From Amycolatopsis thermophila (GTDB lineage: Bacteria; Actinomycetota; Actinomycetes; Mycobacteriales; Pseudonocardiaceae), in NCBI RefSeq assembly GCF_030814215.1, contig NZ_JAUSUT010000001.1, positions 3,720,001 through 3,784,000 of the forward strand: a stretch of DNA of 64,000 bases, written 5' to 3'. The translations under genes and the position numbers were made by a program. Shown here in pieces: positions 1-8,193 of this stretch. The first letter of the stretch is position 1. Each line of letters starts with the position of its first letter. Under the pieces are notes generated by a model. The model did no database searches and was not told where the DNA came from. It saw only the letters and a list, made by a program, of their open reading frames with translations.

Positions 1-182
1 GCCCGCAGCAGCGTCGACTTGCCGCACGCGTTCGGACCGACGATGACGGTGAACGACTGGTCGGGGATGGTGACCGAGAGATCTTCGGCGACGACCCGTC
101 CGTCGTAACCCAACGTCAGACCGTCCCCGTGCAGTCGGGTACCCGTGGTCGGCTCGGCGACGAGATCAACGGTCTGGGCCAT
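1..182 (-). CDS. Iron-siderophore ABC transporter ATP-binding protein (5' part only)
   Basis: Only the first 60 codons lie in the window. The ATG start is at 182-180 on the minus strand. The peptide shows an ABC ATPase N-terminus: a beta-strand segment reading LHGDGLTLGYDGR, then a Walker A motif GPNACGKST near residue 51. GPNACGKST (GPNGCGKST in most members) is the usual form in FecE/FepC-type siderophore importers, so it probably energises uptake of ferric siderophores at the inner face of the membrane. An iron box sits on the start codon, which supports the iron role and predicts repression by a DtxR/IdeR-type regulator. The signature motif and Walker B lie outside the window. Confidence 0.85.
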   Translation of the reverse strand, partial: MAQTVDLVAEPTTGTRLHGDGLTLGYDGRVVAEDLSVTIPDQSFTVIVGPNACGKSTLLR

Positions 183-201
183 ACAGGTTAGGCTAACCTA
201 C
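183..201. promoter_or_regulatory. Iron box (DtxR/IdeR-type operator)
   Basis: The palindrome GGTTAGGCTAACC lies at 186-198. Over 19 positions it matches the actinobacterial iron-box consensus TTAGGTTAGSCTAACCTAA at 16. It directly abuts the start codon of the siderophore ATPase, so bound repressor would block transcription or initiation there. The GH172 gene starts 40 bp away in the other direction and may share the site. Confidence 0.8.
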
Positions 202-241
202 AAGTCTGGCGATCGGTAAGGACCGTGCTTACCTTGGCAGG

Positions 242-1246
242 GTGTTCGACGTCACGGATCTGACCAGGGTCACGCCCGTGCTCGACTCGCGGGCCGTCAC
301 GTTCGAGAACCCGACCGGTGAGCGCGGCGCGGGTGGCCGGGCCGGCGGCGGTCGCAAGGGCGCCCCCAGCCGGGTGATCGAGGGCGGCCAGCGCGTCACC
401 CTCGCGGACCTGGCCGGCCCCGGCACGATCCGGCACATCTGGATGACGTTCCCGCCGGACAAACCGGTGCGGATGCGCTCGGTCTACCTCGAGGTCCGCT
501 ACGGCGGCCTGTCCTACCCCAGCATCTCGGTGCCGTGCGTGGACTTCTTCGGCTCGCCGCACGGCCGCCCGGTCGCCTACTCCAGCGCGCTGACCAGCAT
601 GCCCGAGGCGCGCGGGTTCAACAGCTACATCCCGATCGCCTTCGGCGAGCGCGTCCACGTCGACCTGGTCAACGGCAATCCCGACCCGATCGTCCTGTAC
701 TTCCAGATCGACTACACGCTCGGCGAGTCCGGGGCCGGGCGGCTGCACGTCGGCTTCCGGCGCGAGAACCCGACGGTGTCGAGGCGGGATTTCGTGGTCA
801 CCGAGGGGTTGCGCGGGCCAGGCCGGTTCCTGGGCTGGGTCGGCGGGGTGCGGCCGATCGACGGCGGCCAGTGGTACGGCGAGGGCGAGGTCAAGATCTA
901 CCGCGACGGCGACCGCGAGCTCCCCACGATCTGCGGCACCGGACTGGAGGACTACGTCGGCTCGGCGTGGGGGATGGGCCCGCACGCCGGCCTCTACGCG
1001 GGTGCGCCGCTGGAGGTGCCGGGGCGGGGGCCGATCCCGAAGTTCGTCGGCTTCTACCGGTGGCACGTGCCGGACCCGGTCATGTTCAGCACCGATCTGC
1101 GGGTGACGCTGCAGCAGATCGGGGCCGACCGGGGCGGGCTCGTCGAACGGGTCGACGACTACTGCGCGGCCGCGTTCACGGTGTGCGAGAACGCCCAGCC
1201 GGTGCCGCCGGTGGACGTCGCCGCGGCCGTCGCGGATCTGGAGTGA
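242..1246 (+). CDS. GH172 (DUF2961) family glycoside hydrolase
   Basis: This 334-residue protein starts at GTG and has no signal peptide. It carries the DUF2961 signatures now classed as GH172: GPGTIRHIWMTF (59-70), a GEGEVKIYRDGD segment (213-224) and GTGLEDYVGSAWG (232-244). In characterised GH172 enzymes two acidic residues in the last two segments are catalytic; E216 and E236 are the likely equivalents. Known activities are alpha-D-fructofuranosidase, difructose-anhydride synthase and D-arabinofuranosidase on actinobacterial arabinan. At 334 residues it is slightly short for the family. No strong ribosome site is visible, and the start lies 40 bp from the iron box. The substrate cannot be told from the sequence. 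Confidence 0.8.
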   Translation: MFDVTDLTRVTPVLDSRAVTFENPTGERGAGGRAGGGRKGAPSRVIEGGQRVTLADLAGPGTIRHIWMTFPPDKPVRMRSVYLEVRYGGLSYPSISVPCVDFFGSPHGRPVAYSSALTSMPEARGFNSYIPIAFGERVHVDLVNGNPDPIVLYFQIDYTLGESGAGRLHVGFRRENPTVSRRDFVVTEGLRGPGRFLGWVGGVRPIDGGQWYGEGEVKIYRDGDRELPTICGTGLEDYVGSAWGMGPHAGLYAGAPLEVPGRGPIPKFVGFYRWHVPDPVMFSTDLRVTLQQIGADRGGLVERVDDYCAAAFTVCENAQPVPPVDVAAAVADLE

Positions 1247-1247
1247 C

Positions 1248-1448
1248 CTACTGGGACCGTTCGCCCACCACGACCACGGCGTCGCGCAGTGCCGCGCGCA
1301 GCCGGCCGACGTCGAGTGGTTCGAGCACCGCGGCTTCGCCGGGCGGTGCCACGAGGACCACCCGCCCGCTGCTCACGAACACCGTCAGGTCTCGTCGCCT
1401 GCCGGCCAGGTCCCGGCAGCTGATCGACCATTCGTCTCGAGCCGCCAC
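1248..1448 (-). CDS. Small conserved-looking hypothetical protein
   Basis: A 66-residue protein starting at GTG, with a strong purine-rich site (GAAGGAAGG) ten bases upstream, which is the main reason to accept it. The sequence looks like a small folded domain: a beta-rich middle (LTVFVSSGRVVLVAPPGE) followed by a helix (DVGRLRAALRDAVVVV). There is no membrane segment and no catalytic motif. It converges with the GH172 gene, with one base between them. I do not recognise the family. Confidence 0.6.
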   Translation of the reverse strand: MAARDEWSISCRDLAGRRRDLTVFVSSGRVVLVAPPGEAAVLEPLDVGRLRAALRDAVVVVGERSQ

Positions 1449-1579
1449 GTCCGTCGCCTTCCTTCGGTTGAGGTGCAGGTGACAGAGGGACTCCCGGGCG
1501 GTCGCCGCGTGACGCGCTGGCGCGAAAAAAATGTCCGCAGTAGCGTCAGGTGACCCCGATCACACGGATGGAGTGGCTG

Positions 1580-2800
1580 ATGCCCGAGCCGAAACGGATC
1601 CTGATCATCGGCGCCGGCCTGGCCGGTGCCTCGGCCGCCGCCGCGCTGCGGGAGAACGGCTTCGACGGTGCGGTGACGGTGCTCGGCGCCGAGGCGCACC
1701 CGCCCTACGAGCTGCCGCCGCTGTCGAAGAAGATCCTGCTGGGCGAGGCGGACGAGCCGGACTGGGTGCGCGACGCCGGTTTCTGGCGCGAGCACGACGT
1801 CGACCTGCGGTCCGGCACCAGCGCGTCCCGCATCGAACTCGGCTCGAAAGCGGTGCTCGACGCGCGCGGCGAGCGGCACGAGTACGACCGGCTGTTGCTG
1901 GCGACCGGTTCGCACCCGCGCACGTTGCCCGTGCCGGGGGTGGACCTGCCCGGCGTCTACACGCTGCGCACCCTGGACGACGCGCTCGCGCTGCGGTCGG
2001 CGTTCTCCGGTTCGCCGCGCGTGGTGGTGATCGGCACGGGCTGGATCGGGACGGAGGCCGCCGCGGCGGCCCGTCACCACGGCGCCGACGTCACGATGGC
2101 CGACCTGCTGCCCGGTCCGCTGTGGGCGCTCGGCCCGGAGATCAGCCGGGTGTTCGCCGACCTGCACACCGAGCACGGCGTGCGGTGGAAGCTGGGCAGC
2201 GGGATCGAGCGCGTCACCGGCGGCCCGGGCGGGGTCACCGGGGTGCGGCTGGCCGACGGGACCGAGCTGCCCGCGGACGTGGTGCTGGTCGCGGTCGGCG
2301 CGGCGCCGCGGGTCGGGCTGGCGCACGCGGCCGGCCTGGAGCTGTCGGACGAGGGCGGGGTGGCGGTGGACGCCGCGCTGCGCACGTCCGCGCCGGACGT
2401 GTACGCGGCGGGCGACATCGCGGCGCAGTTCCACCCCCGCTACGGGCGCCGCGTCCGCGTCGAGCACTGGGCGAACGCGAAGAACCAGGGCACGCACGTC
2501 GCGGCCAACCTGGCGGGCGGGCACGAGCAGTACACGCGCCGCCCGTACTTCTTCACCGACCAGTACGACCTGGGCTGCGAGTACCGCGGACTGGCCGACC
2601 CGGGTAGCGACGAGCTGGTCGTGCGCGGCGACCTGGCCAAACGCGAGTTCACCGCGTTCTGGCTCCGGGAGGGCCGGGTGATGGCCGCGATGAACGTGAA
2701 CATGTGGGACGACGGCGACGCCCTCCAAGCCCTCGTCGACGGCGACGCGCAGGTGACGCCGCAACAACTGCGCGAAGGAGACCTGGCGTCACTCGGGTGA
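1580..2800 (+). CDS. Ferredoxin reductase-like FAD/NAD(P)H oxidoreductase
   Basis: This 406-residue flavoprotein carries an N-terminal FAD-binding Rossmann motif (GAGLAGASAAAALR, about residues 12-25). A second GxGxxG NAD(P)H site reads VVIGTGWIGTEAAAAA near 152. The late FAD motif VYAAGDIA near 275 is followed by a C-terminal reductase domain. The segment PYELPPLSKKILLGE is typical of the putidaredoxin/rubredoxin reductase group that passes electrons from NADH to ferredoxins for P450s or ring oxygenases. No ferredoxin or P450 gene is next to it. The ATG at 1580 is preferred over upstream in-frame GTG and ATG codons because GGAG lies seven bases before it. Confidence 0.85.
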   Translation: MPEPKRILIIGAGLAGASAAAALRENGFDGAVTVLGAEAHPPYELPPLSKKILLGEADEPDWVRDAGFWREHDVDLRSGTSASRIELGSKAVLDARGERHEYDRLLLATGSHPRTLPVPGVDLPGVYTLRTLDDALALRSAFSGSPRVVVIGTGWIGTEAAAAARHHGADVTMADLLPGPLWALGPEISRVFADLHTEHGVRWKLGSGIERVTGGPGGVTGVRLADGTELPADVVLVAVGAAPRVGLAHAAGLELSDEGGVAVDAALRTSAPDVYAAGDIAAQFHPRYGRRVRVEHWANAKNQGTHVAANLAGGHEQYTRRPYFFTDQYDLGCEYRGLADPGSDELVVRGDLAKREFTAFWLREGRVMAAMNVNMWDDGDALQALVDGDAQVTPQQLREGDLASLG

Positions 2801-2843
2801 CTGCGCGGTTGTCCCCACCACGACGCGGAGCTACCGTCCCCCG

Positions 2844-4181
2844 ATGAGGTTCGTCGTCGCCGGTGGCGGCGTCGCGGGACTGGCTTCGGCGCTCGCCCTG
2901 GCCCGGGCGGGCCAGGATGTCGTCGTGCTGGAGCGGGACGCGCCCGACCCCGCCGGACCTCCGCAGAGCGCGTTCGCGGTGGACCGCCGTGGCATCCCGC
3001 ACTACTTCCAGCCGCACGCGTTCCTGCCCCGCGGGCGGAGGCTGCTCGCCGAGTGGGCGCCGGACGTCCTCGACCTGCTCACCGAGGCCGGCGCGGCGCC
3101 CCAGGACCTGGCGGAGAAGCTGCACGGCCCGCGCGAGCCCGGCGACGAGGACCTGGTCTACCTGTGGGCGCGGCGGCCGCTCATCGAGTGGGCGCTGCGG
3201 CGCGTGGTCGCGGGGGAGCCGTCGGTCGAGCTGCGCGGTGGGTCCCGGGTGGACGGTCTGACCGAGGACGGTCTCGTGGTGGCCGACGGCAACCCGGTGC
3301 CCGGCGACGTCGTGGTCGACGCGCTCGGCCGCTACCGCCGTCCGCCGGGGTGGCCCGAGGCCGGTGGCGAGCCGACCGACTGCGGCGCGGTCTACTACTG
3401 CCGCTACTTCCGCCTCGAACCCGGCGTGGACTACCTGGACGCGCCGGTGCTCAACCCGCGCGGCGACCTGGGTTACCTCGGGTTCAACACGTTCCGCGGG
3501 GACAACCGCACGCTCGCGGTGATCGTGCTCGCGCCGGCCGCGGACCGGGAGCTGCGCGTGCTGCGGTACGACGCGGCGTGGCTGGCCGCGTGCGCGGCGA
3601 TCACGCCGTTGAACGTGATGACCGCGCCGGACTTCGCCCTGCCGATCACGGACGTGATGCCGATGGGCGGGCTGCGGAACGTCGACCGGACTCGGGCGGC
3701 GGCGCTGATCGCGGTCGGGGACGCCTTCTGCCACACCGATCCGGCCTTCGCCTACGGGTTGTCCTTCGCCCTGGTGCACGCGCAGGCACTGGCGCAGGCC
3801 GCGGTGGAGGCGCCGGACGCGCTCGCCGAGTGCTACCACGCGAACGCCGGCCCGGAGTCGCGCGAACGGCACGCCCTCGCCTGCGCGATGGACGCGGACC
3901 GCTCGGCGCGGTGGCGCGGCGAACCGGTGGACCCGTCGCGGCGGGACGGCAGTTATCCGCTGTTCTCGTTCGCCGGTGCACTGGCCGCGGCGCCGCACGA
4001 CGACGTGGTGCTCAGGCGCACCCTCCGGCGGATCGGGCTGCTGGACCGGGTCGCGGTGTTCGACGACGACCCCGGCCTGCACGCCCGGATCGAACGGATC
4101 CTCGGGGAGCTGGGGCCGCCGCCGTCACCCGGCCCGCCGCGCGACGAACTGCTGGCCCGCCTCGCCGAGGTCGTGGGCTGA
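2844..4181 (+). CDS. FAD-dependent monooxygenase-like oxidoreductase
   Basis: A 445-residue protein beginning directly with an FAD Rossmann fold (VVAGGGVAGLASALALARAG, residues 4-23; E32 would bind ribose). It has a second FAD-contact motif, GDAFCHTDPAFAYGLSFAL, near residue 293. This is the layout of class A flavoprotein monooxygenases and geranylgeranyl-reductase-like or halogenase-like enzymes. The tryptophan-halogenase motifs were not seen. It follows the ferredoxin-reductase-like gene on the same strand after 43 bp, so co-transcription is possible. The substrate is unknown. Confidence 0.75.
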   Translation: MRFVVAGGGVAGLASALALARAGQDVVVLERDAPDPAGPPQSAFAVDRRGIPHYFQPHAFLPRGRRLLAEWAPDVLDLLTEAGAAPQDLAEKLHGPREPGDEDLVYLWARRPLIEWALRRVVAGEPSVELRGGSRVDGLTEDGLVVADGNPVPGDVVVDALGRYRRPPGWPEAGGEPTDCGAVYYCRYFRLEPGVDYLDAPVLNPRGDLGYLGFNTFRGDNRTLAVIVLAPAADRELRVLRYDAAWLAACAAITPLNVMTAPDFALPITDVMPMGGLRNVDRTRAAALIAVGDAFCHTDPAFAYGLSFALVHAQALAQAAVEAPDALAECYHANAGPESRERHALACAMDADRSARWRGEPVDPSRRDGSYPLFSFAGALAAAPHDDVVLRRTLRRIGLLDRVAVFDDDPGLHARIERILGELGPPPSPGPPRDELLARLAEVVG

Positions 4182-4216
4182 GCCCGGATCTTCACGGTCT
4201 CCTTGCCGGTGCCCAC

Positions 4217-4250
4217 GCGCGGGTGGACGCGGCGCGGGTGGACGCGGCGC
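4217..4250. repeat. Short tandem duplication, 15-bp unit
   Basis: Two exact copies of GCGCGGGTGGACGCG followed by a partial third lie in the 116-bp gap between two convergent genes. There is no T-tract, so it is not an obvious terminator. Confidence 0.7.
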
Positions 4251-4297
4251 TCGCGGCGGAAACCGCACGACACCGCGGCCGACGGCCCGGGCGCGCG

Positions 4298-5518
4298 CTA
4301 AGCCGCCCGCCGGCGGGTCAACGTGGCGAACGTCAGCAGCGCCACCACCGCGAACGAGGTCATCACCGCGCCCATCGGCACGGCGCTCGTGTCGCCGCCG
4401 ATGCCGACCAGCGGCGTGGCCAGCCCGCCGACCACGAACTGCATCACCCCGAGCAGCGCGGACGCCGACCCGGCGTGGTGCGGGTGCTCGGCCAGCGCCA
4501 GGGACGACGCGTTCGGCATGACCAGCCCGATGCTCGACACCATCACCAGCAGCGGCACCAGCAGCACCCCCAGCGGCACACCGGTCAGCGCGGCCAGCAG
4601 CACACCGGCCCCGCCGGCCGCCGAGGCGCACAGCCCGGCCGTCAGCAGTGCCCGTTCCCGCACCCGGCCCACGATCCGCCCGTTGACCTGCCCGGCGATC
4701 ACGATCCCCAGCCCGTTCGCGCCGAACACCAGGCTGTACTCCTGCGGGCTGAGCCCGTAGACGCCCTGCAGCACGAACGACGACGCCGAGATGTAGGCGA
4801 ACAACCCGGCGAACACCAGCCCGGCCGAGGCCGAGTAGCCGAGGAACGACCGGTCCCGCAGCAGGCCCGCGTAGCCGCGCAGGGTGGCACCGATCCGGGC
4901 CGGCCGCCGCCGCTCCGCCGGCAGCGTCTCGGGCAACGCCACCGCGGCCGCGATCAGCAACACCGCGCCGAACACGGCCAGCACCACGAACACCCCGCGC
5001 CACGACGTCAGCCGCAGCACCTGGCCGCCGACCACCGGCGCCAGGATCGGCGCCAGCCCGCTGACCAGCATCAACATCGAGAAGAACTTCGTCATGGCCG
5101 AGCCGCTGAACAGGTCGCGCACGCACGCCCGCGCGATCACGATCCCGGCCGCCGCGCCCAGCGCCTGCACGCACCGCCCCGCGATGAGCAGCTCGGCCGA
5201 CGGGGTCACCGCGCACAGCACCGACGCCACGGCGTACAGCGCGAGCCCGGCGAGCAGCGGACGGCGGCGGCCGAGCGAGTCCGACAGCGGCCCGGCGATC
5301 AGCTGCCCCACGGCCAGCCCGATGACGAACGCGGTCAGCGTGAGCTGCAGCGTCGGCGCCGAGCTGTGCAGGTCAGCGGCCATCCGGGGGAGCGCGGGCA
5401 GGTACATGTCGATCGACAGCGGCGCGAACGCCGACAGCCCGCCGAGGATGAGCGCGTACCGCAGGGTTCCGGGTGTCCGTCCGGTCTTCGCCGTCGCCGT
5501 CACCGCTGCCGTGCTCAC
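4298..5518 (-). CDS. Bcr/CflA-type multidrug efflux MFS transporter
   Basis: A 406-residue membrane protein with about twelve hydrophobic segments. The N-terminal stretch LSIDMYLPALPRMAADLH is the hallmark of the Bcr/CflA drug:H+ antiporter subfamily. The loop SDSLGRRRPLLAG is the MFS loop 2-3 motif. Members export bicyclomycin, chloramphenicol and sulfonamides; the substrate here is unknown. The GTG at 5518 is chosen because GGAGGAGG sits just upstream; the frame stays open further but encodes nothing like a transporter. It diverges from a small exported-protein gene, and a 15-bp palindrome lies between them. Confidence 0.88.
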   Translation of the reverse strand: MSTAAVTATAKTGRTPGTLRYALILGGLSAFAPLSIDMYLPALPRMAADLHSSAPTLQLTLTAFVIGLAVGQLIAGPLSDSLGRRRPLLAGLALYAVASVLCAVTPSAELLIAGRCVQALGAAAGIVIARACVRDLFSGSAMTKFFSMLMLVSGLAPILAPVVGGQVLRLTSWRGVFVVLAVFGAVLLIAAAVALPETLPAERRRPARIGATLRGYAGLLRDRSFLGYSASAGLVFAGLFAYISASSFVLQGVYGLSPQEYSLVFGANGLGIVIAGQVNGRIVGRVRERALLTAGLCASAAGGAGVLLAALTGVPLGVLLVPLLVMVSSIGLVMPNASSLALAEHPHHAGSASALLGVMQFVVGGLATPLVGIGGDTSAVPMGAVMTSFAVVALLTFATLTRRRAA

Positions 5519-5610
5519 ACCGCCTCCTCCACGCGTGAAACCATCCCGCCGACGCAACAACGGTCCCCGGACGCGCATTCCCGGGGTGAGCGGAACCGCG
5601 CATCCCAGGC

Positions 5611-5625
5611 TGTCCATTGTGGACA
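5611..5625. promoter_or_regulatory. Palindrome between divergent genes, candidate operator
   Basis: TGTCCATTGTGGACA is a perfect inverted repeat with 6-base arms in the 153-bp gap between the MFS pump and the small exported protein. A further half-site (GTGGACA) follows at 5641. The shape TGTCC-N5-GGACA recurs upstream of the HxlR gene at 47039-47053. Its nine bases at 5619-5627 also match an actinobacterial DnaA box, but they stand alone. Confidence 0.45.
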
Positions 5626-5671
5626 AAATTGTCTGGTACAGTGGACACCGGCCCGCGTCGAGGGGAGAAGT

Positions 5672-5986
5672 GTGCGGCGGAAGCTGGGGACCACTTCCCG
5701 GCACCGGTCCGTCCGCAGCCTCGCCGTGCTGGTGCTGTTGCTGCTCAGCCTCACCACGCCGACCACCGAGACCGTCCACCCGCACCTCACCGGCGGCGTC
5801 GCCGCGCTCGCGGCCGAGCCGTTGCCGCACGCGACGGTCACGGCGTTGCCGGCCGCCGACCTGCCGCCCGCCGCGGTCGCCGACCCGCCGGCCGGTCCCG
5901 TCCGGACCCCGCCGCCCGCCGAAGGTCCCGCCACCTCCCGCGACCCGGGCACCACCGTCGGCGCCCGCGCGCCGCCCTCCAGGTAA
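5672..5986 (+). CDS. Small exported or membrane-anchored Pro/Ala-rich protein
   Basis: A 104-residue protein starting at GTG, with an AGGGGAGAAG ribosome site immediately upstream. A basic N-terminus (RRKLGTTSRHRSVR) leads into a hydrophobic core (SLAVLVLLLLSL, residues 17-28), then a Pro/Ala/Thr-rich tail with no cysteine. This looks like a signal peptide or single membrane anchor followed by a disordered extracytoplasmic tail. It is too short and too simple in composition to assign a function. It lies 69 bp upstream of the CPA2 antiporter on the same strand. Confidence 0.6.
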   Translation: MRRKLGTTSRHRSVRSLAVLVLLLLSLTTPTTETVHPHLTGGVAALAAEPLPHATVTALPAADLPPAAVADPPAGPVRTPPPAEGPATSRDPGTTVGARAPPSR

Positions 5987-6055
5987 CCGCCCCGGACTCG
6001 TCCAGCACACCGCCTCGCCGCGGTGCGCTTCGCCCTGCCCTGGAGGGACACACCC

Positions 6056-7270
6056 ATGCACACCGGACACGCCCTGCTCGCCGTCGGCGGCGCCTTCCTC
6101 GCCGCCGGCGTGCTGGCCAGAGCCGGCGCCCGGATCGGGCTGCCCACGATTCCCCTGTTCATGCTGGCCGGGTTCATCTTCGGCCCCAACACACCCGGCC
6201 TGTCACTGGTCCACGACCCCGGTGAGCTGAGCGTGCTCGCCGGGCTCGGCCTGGTCTTCCTGCTCTTCTACCTCGGCCTGGAGTTCTCGCTCGACGACCT
6301 GGCCCGAGGCGGCCGCAAGCTCGTGCTCTCCGGCCTGGTCTACCTCGCGCTCAACATCGGCGGCGGGATCGCGTTGGGGTTCCTGCTCGGCTGGGGCACC
6401 AGTGAAGCGCTGGTGATCGCGGGCGCGATCGGGATCTCGTCGTCGGCCATCGTGACGAAACTGCTCGTTGAAACCGGCCGGATGCGGCGCCCGGAATCGC
6501 GCCTGGTCATGGGCATCATCGTGATCGAGGACCTGTTCCTCGCGCTCTACCTGGCGCTGCTGCAGCCGGTGCTCTCCGGCGCCGGATCGTTGTGGCCCGC
6601 GCTCGCCGACTTCGGCAAGGCGCTCGGCTTCCTGCTGGCTCTGGCCGCAATGGCCCGCTGGGGCGGACGGGTGGTGTCGAAGCTGTTCGGGTCGGCCGAC
6701 GACGAGCTGCTGACCGTGTGCTTCGTCGGTGTCGCGGTGCTGGGCGCCGCGATCGCCGAGGAGCTGGGTGTCTCCGACGCGATCGGCGCGTTCATGGTCG
6801 GCATGATGCTCGGCGGGTCGAAGGTCGCGCCGCGCATCCACAAGCTGGTGCTCCCGCTTCGCGACGCGTTCGGCGCGTTGTTCTTCTTCATCTTCGGGCT
6901 GAGCATCGACCCGGGCGCGGTCGGCACGGTCGTGGTGCCGGTGCTGATCGCCGTCGCGCTGACGATCGTGCTCAACTTCGCCGCCGGCGCCGTCGCGGCG
7001 AAACTGCACTCGTTCGACGGGCAGGCCGGGGTGGACATCGGGCTGACCGTCCTCACCCGCGGCGAGTTCTCGCTGGTCCTGGCCACCCTCGCGACCGCGG
7101 CCGGCCTGGACCCGCGGGTCGCGCCGTTCGTCGCGGGCTACGTGCTGCTGCTGGCGATCATCGGCCCGCTCGCGGTGCTGCGGTCGGAGAACCTGGCCCG
7201 GCTGCTGCGAGTGGCACGGGCATCACCAGCGTCTCGAACGACCCCTGATCGGCAGAGCGAACGCGCGTGA
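6056..7270 (+). CDS. CPA2-family monovalent cation:proton antiporter
   Basis: A 404-residue integral membrane protein with about twelve segments and no C-terminal TrkA-N/RCK domain. It is therefore the membrane core of a KefB/YbaL-like CPA2 exchanger (K+ or Na+ against H+). Typical features are GLEFSLDDLARGGRK after the early helices, the GAIGISSSAIVTKLL segment, and VSDAIGAFMVGMMLGGS, which carries the conserved acidic residue region. The ATG at 6056 is preferred over an upstream GTG because GGAGGGA lies eight bases before it. The hydrophilic tail after the last helix overlaps the 3' end of the convergent MerR gene by 113 bp. Confidence 0.85.
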   Translation: MHTGHALLAVGGAFLAAGVLARAGARIGLPTIPLFMLAGFIFGPNTPGLSLVHDPGELSVLAGLGLVFLLFYLGLEFSLDDLARGGRKLVLSGLVYLALNIGGGIALGFLLGWGTSEALVIAGAIGISSSAIVTKLLVETGRMRRPESRLVMGIIVIEDLFLALYLALLQPVLSGAGSLWPALADFGKALGFLLALAAMARWGGRVVSKLFGSADDELLTVCFVGVAVLGAAIAEELGVSDAIGAFMVGMMLGGSKVAPRIHKLVLPLRDAFGALFFFIFGLSIDPGAVGTVVVPVLIAVALTIVLNFAAGAVAAKLHSFDGQAGVDIGLTVLTRGEFSLVLATLATAAGLDPRVAPFVAGYVLLLAIIGPLAVLRSENLARLLRVARASPASRTTPDRQSERA

Positions 7271-8159
7271 CGTCCGCCGGACCGGCGAATTCGAGGAGGA
7301 CGTCGGGTCCGACGCTCGCCTCCAGCGCGGCGCCCAGCACGGCGGGGTCGAAGCCGATGCGCAGCGGCCCGTTGCCGATCGCGGGGAGGGCGGCGCCGCC
7401 GACCGTCAGCCGGTCCGCGCTCACGACGAGTTCGACCGGGCCGGACTCCGGCAGGGCGTCCCGCAGTGCGGCGCGGTCGACGACGACCCGGTGCCGCGGG
7501 GCGGGCAACGCGTCGAGCACGGCGCGGTAGGCCGGGAACTCCACGTTCAGCAGGTCCAGCGGCCGGGAGTCGCCGTCCGCGTGGAGGGCGCCCTCGGCGA
7601 GGGTCACCTCGTCGTGGCGCGCCGCCCACGGGCCGAGCGCGGCCAGGTTCGGTGCGGGCACCACGAACCGCCCCGTGCCCGGGTGCCGCGGGCGCAGGAC
7701 CCGCAGCGCGAGGCGGTATCGGTCGGTGGCGACGAGGCGGACCTCGTCGCCGTCGGCCTCGATCAGGACGAAGTCCACCGGCGCGCCCGCGGTGGGGGTG
7801 ACCTGCCGGATCGCGCTCGCCAGGTCGAGGCCGGCCAGGCGCACCGGCCCCGGCAGCAACCGGCCGACCGCGCGCGACGCGGCGTCGAAGTCCTCCCGCA
7901 GCCGTCGCCGGTGGGCCTCCAGGACGGCCCGCGCGTCCTCCGGCGGGCCGTCGAGCACGGTGGTGACCTGCGCCAGCGGGAGGCCCGCCGCGCGCAGCTC
8001 CCGCAGCCGGACGGCCCGGCCGACCTGGTCCTCGCGGTAGTAGCGGTAGCCCGTGACGTCGTCGACGCGGGCGGGCGGGAGAACCCCGCAGTCGTCGTAG
8101 AACCGCAGTGCGCTGGGCGTGAGCCCACAGCGGCGGGCGAACGCGCTGATGGTCAGCAT
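7158..8159 (-). CDS. MerR regulator fused to a DNA sliding-clamp (DnaN-like) module
   Basis: A 333-residue protein. Residues 1-70 form a MerR winged helix (TISAFARRCGLTPSALRFYD, then a GYRYYREDQV wing), followed by a short coiled helix to about 100. The remainder does not match a usual MerR effector domain. It carries landmarks of beta-clamp domains II and III in order: ATDRYRLAL (144-152), FPAYRAVL (208-215), LRIGFDPAVLGAAL (266-279) and the terminal FETLVMPV (308-315). These correspond to DnaN motifs ATDxYRLA, FPxY, IGFNPxYL and LxMPxR. Clamp domain I is absent. Known facts are the two families; a regulator using a clamp-like partner or ligand surface is inference. The 3' end overlaps the antiporter gene tail to tail. 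Confidence 0.8.
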   Translation of the reverse strand: MLTISAFARRCGLTPSALRFYDDCGVLPPARVDDVTGYRYYREDQVGRAVRLRELRAAGLPLAQVTTVLDGPPEDARAVLEAHRRRLREDFDAASRAVGRLLPGPVRLAGLDLASAIRQVTPTAGAPVDFVLIEADGDEVRLVATDRYRLALRVLRPRHPGTGRFVVPAPNLAALGPWAARHDEVTLAEGALHADGDSRPLDLLNVEFPAYRAVLDALPAPRHRVVVDRAALRDALPESGPVELVVSADRLTVGGAALPAIGNGPLRIGFDPAVLGAALEASVGPDVLLEFAGPADVTRVRSADQGSFETLVMPVPLAAAGPGSPTAAPRAGR

Positions 8160-8193
8160 GGTGCCGATTCTGTGCCGCCGCCTCGCCGATCGG

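Noticed and set aside
5619-5627. Perfect DnaA box (TGTGGACAA)
   Set aside because: A single box without a cluster, AT-rich region, dnaA or dnaN gene is not an origin; it is part of a palindrome better read as an operator.
3053-5986. Plus-strand open frame of 977 codons
   Set aside because: It covers a flavoenzyme on the same strand and an antisense transporter, and its translation is Arg/Ala-rich nonsense. Only its last 104 codons, with their own start and ribosome site, are kept as the small exported protein.
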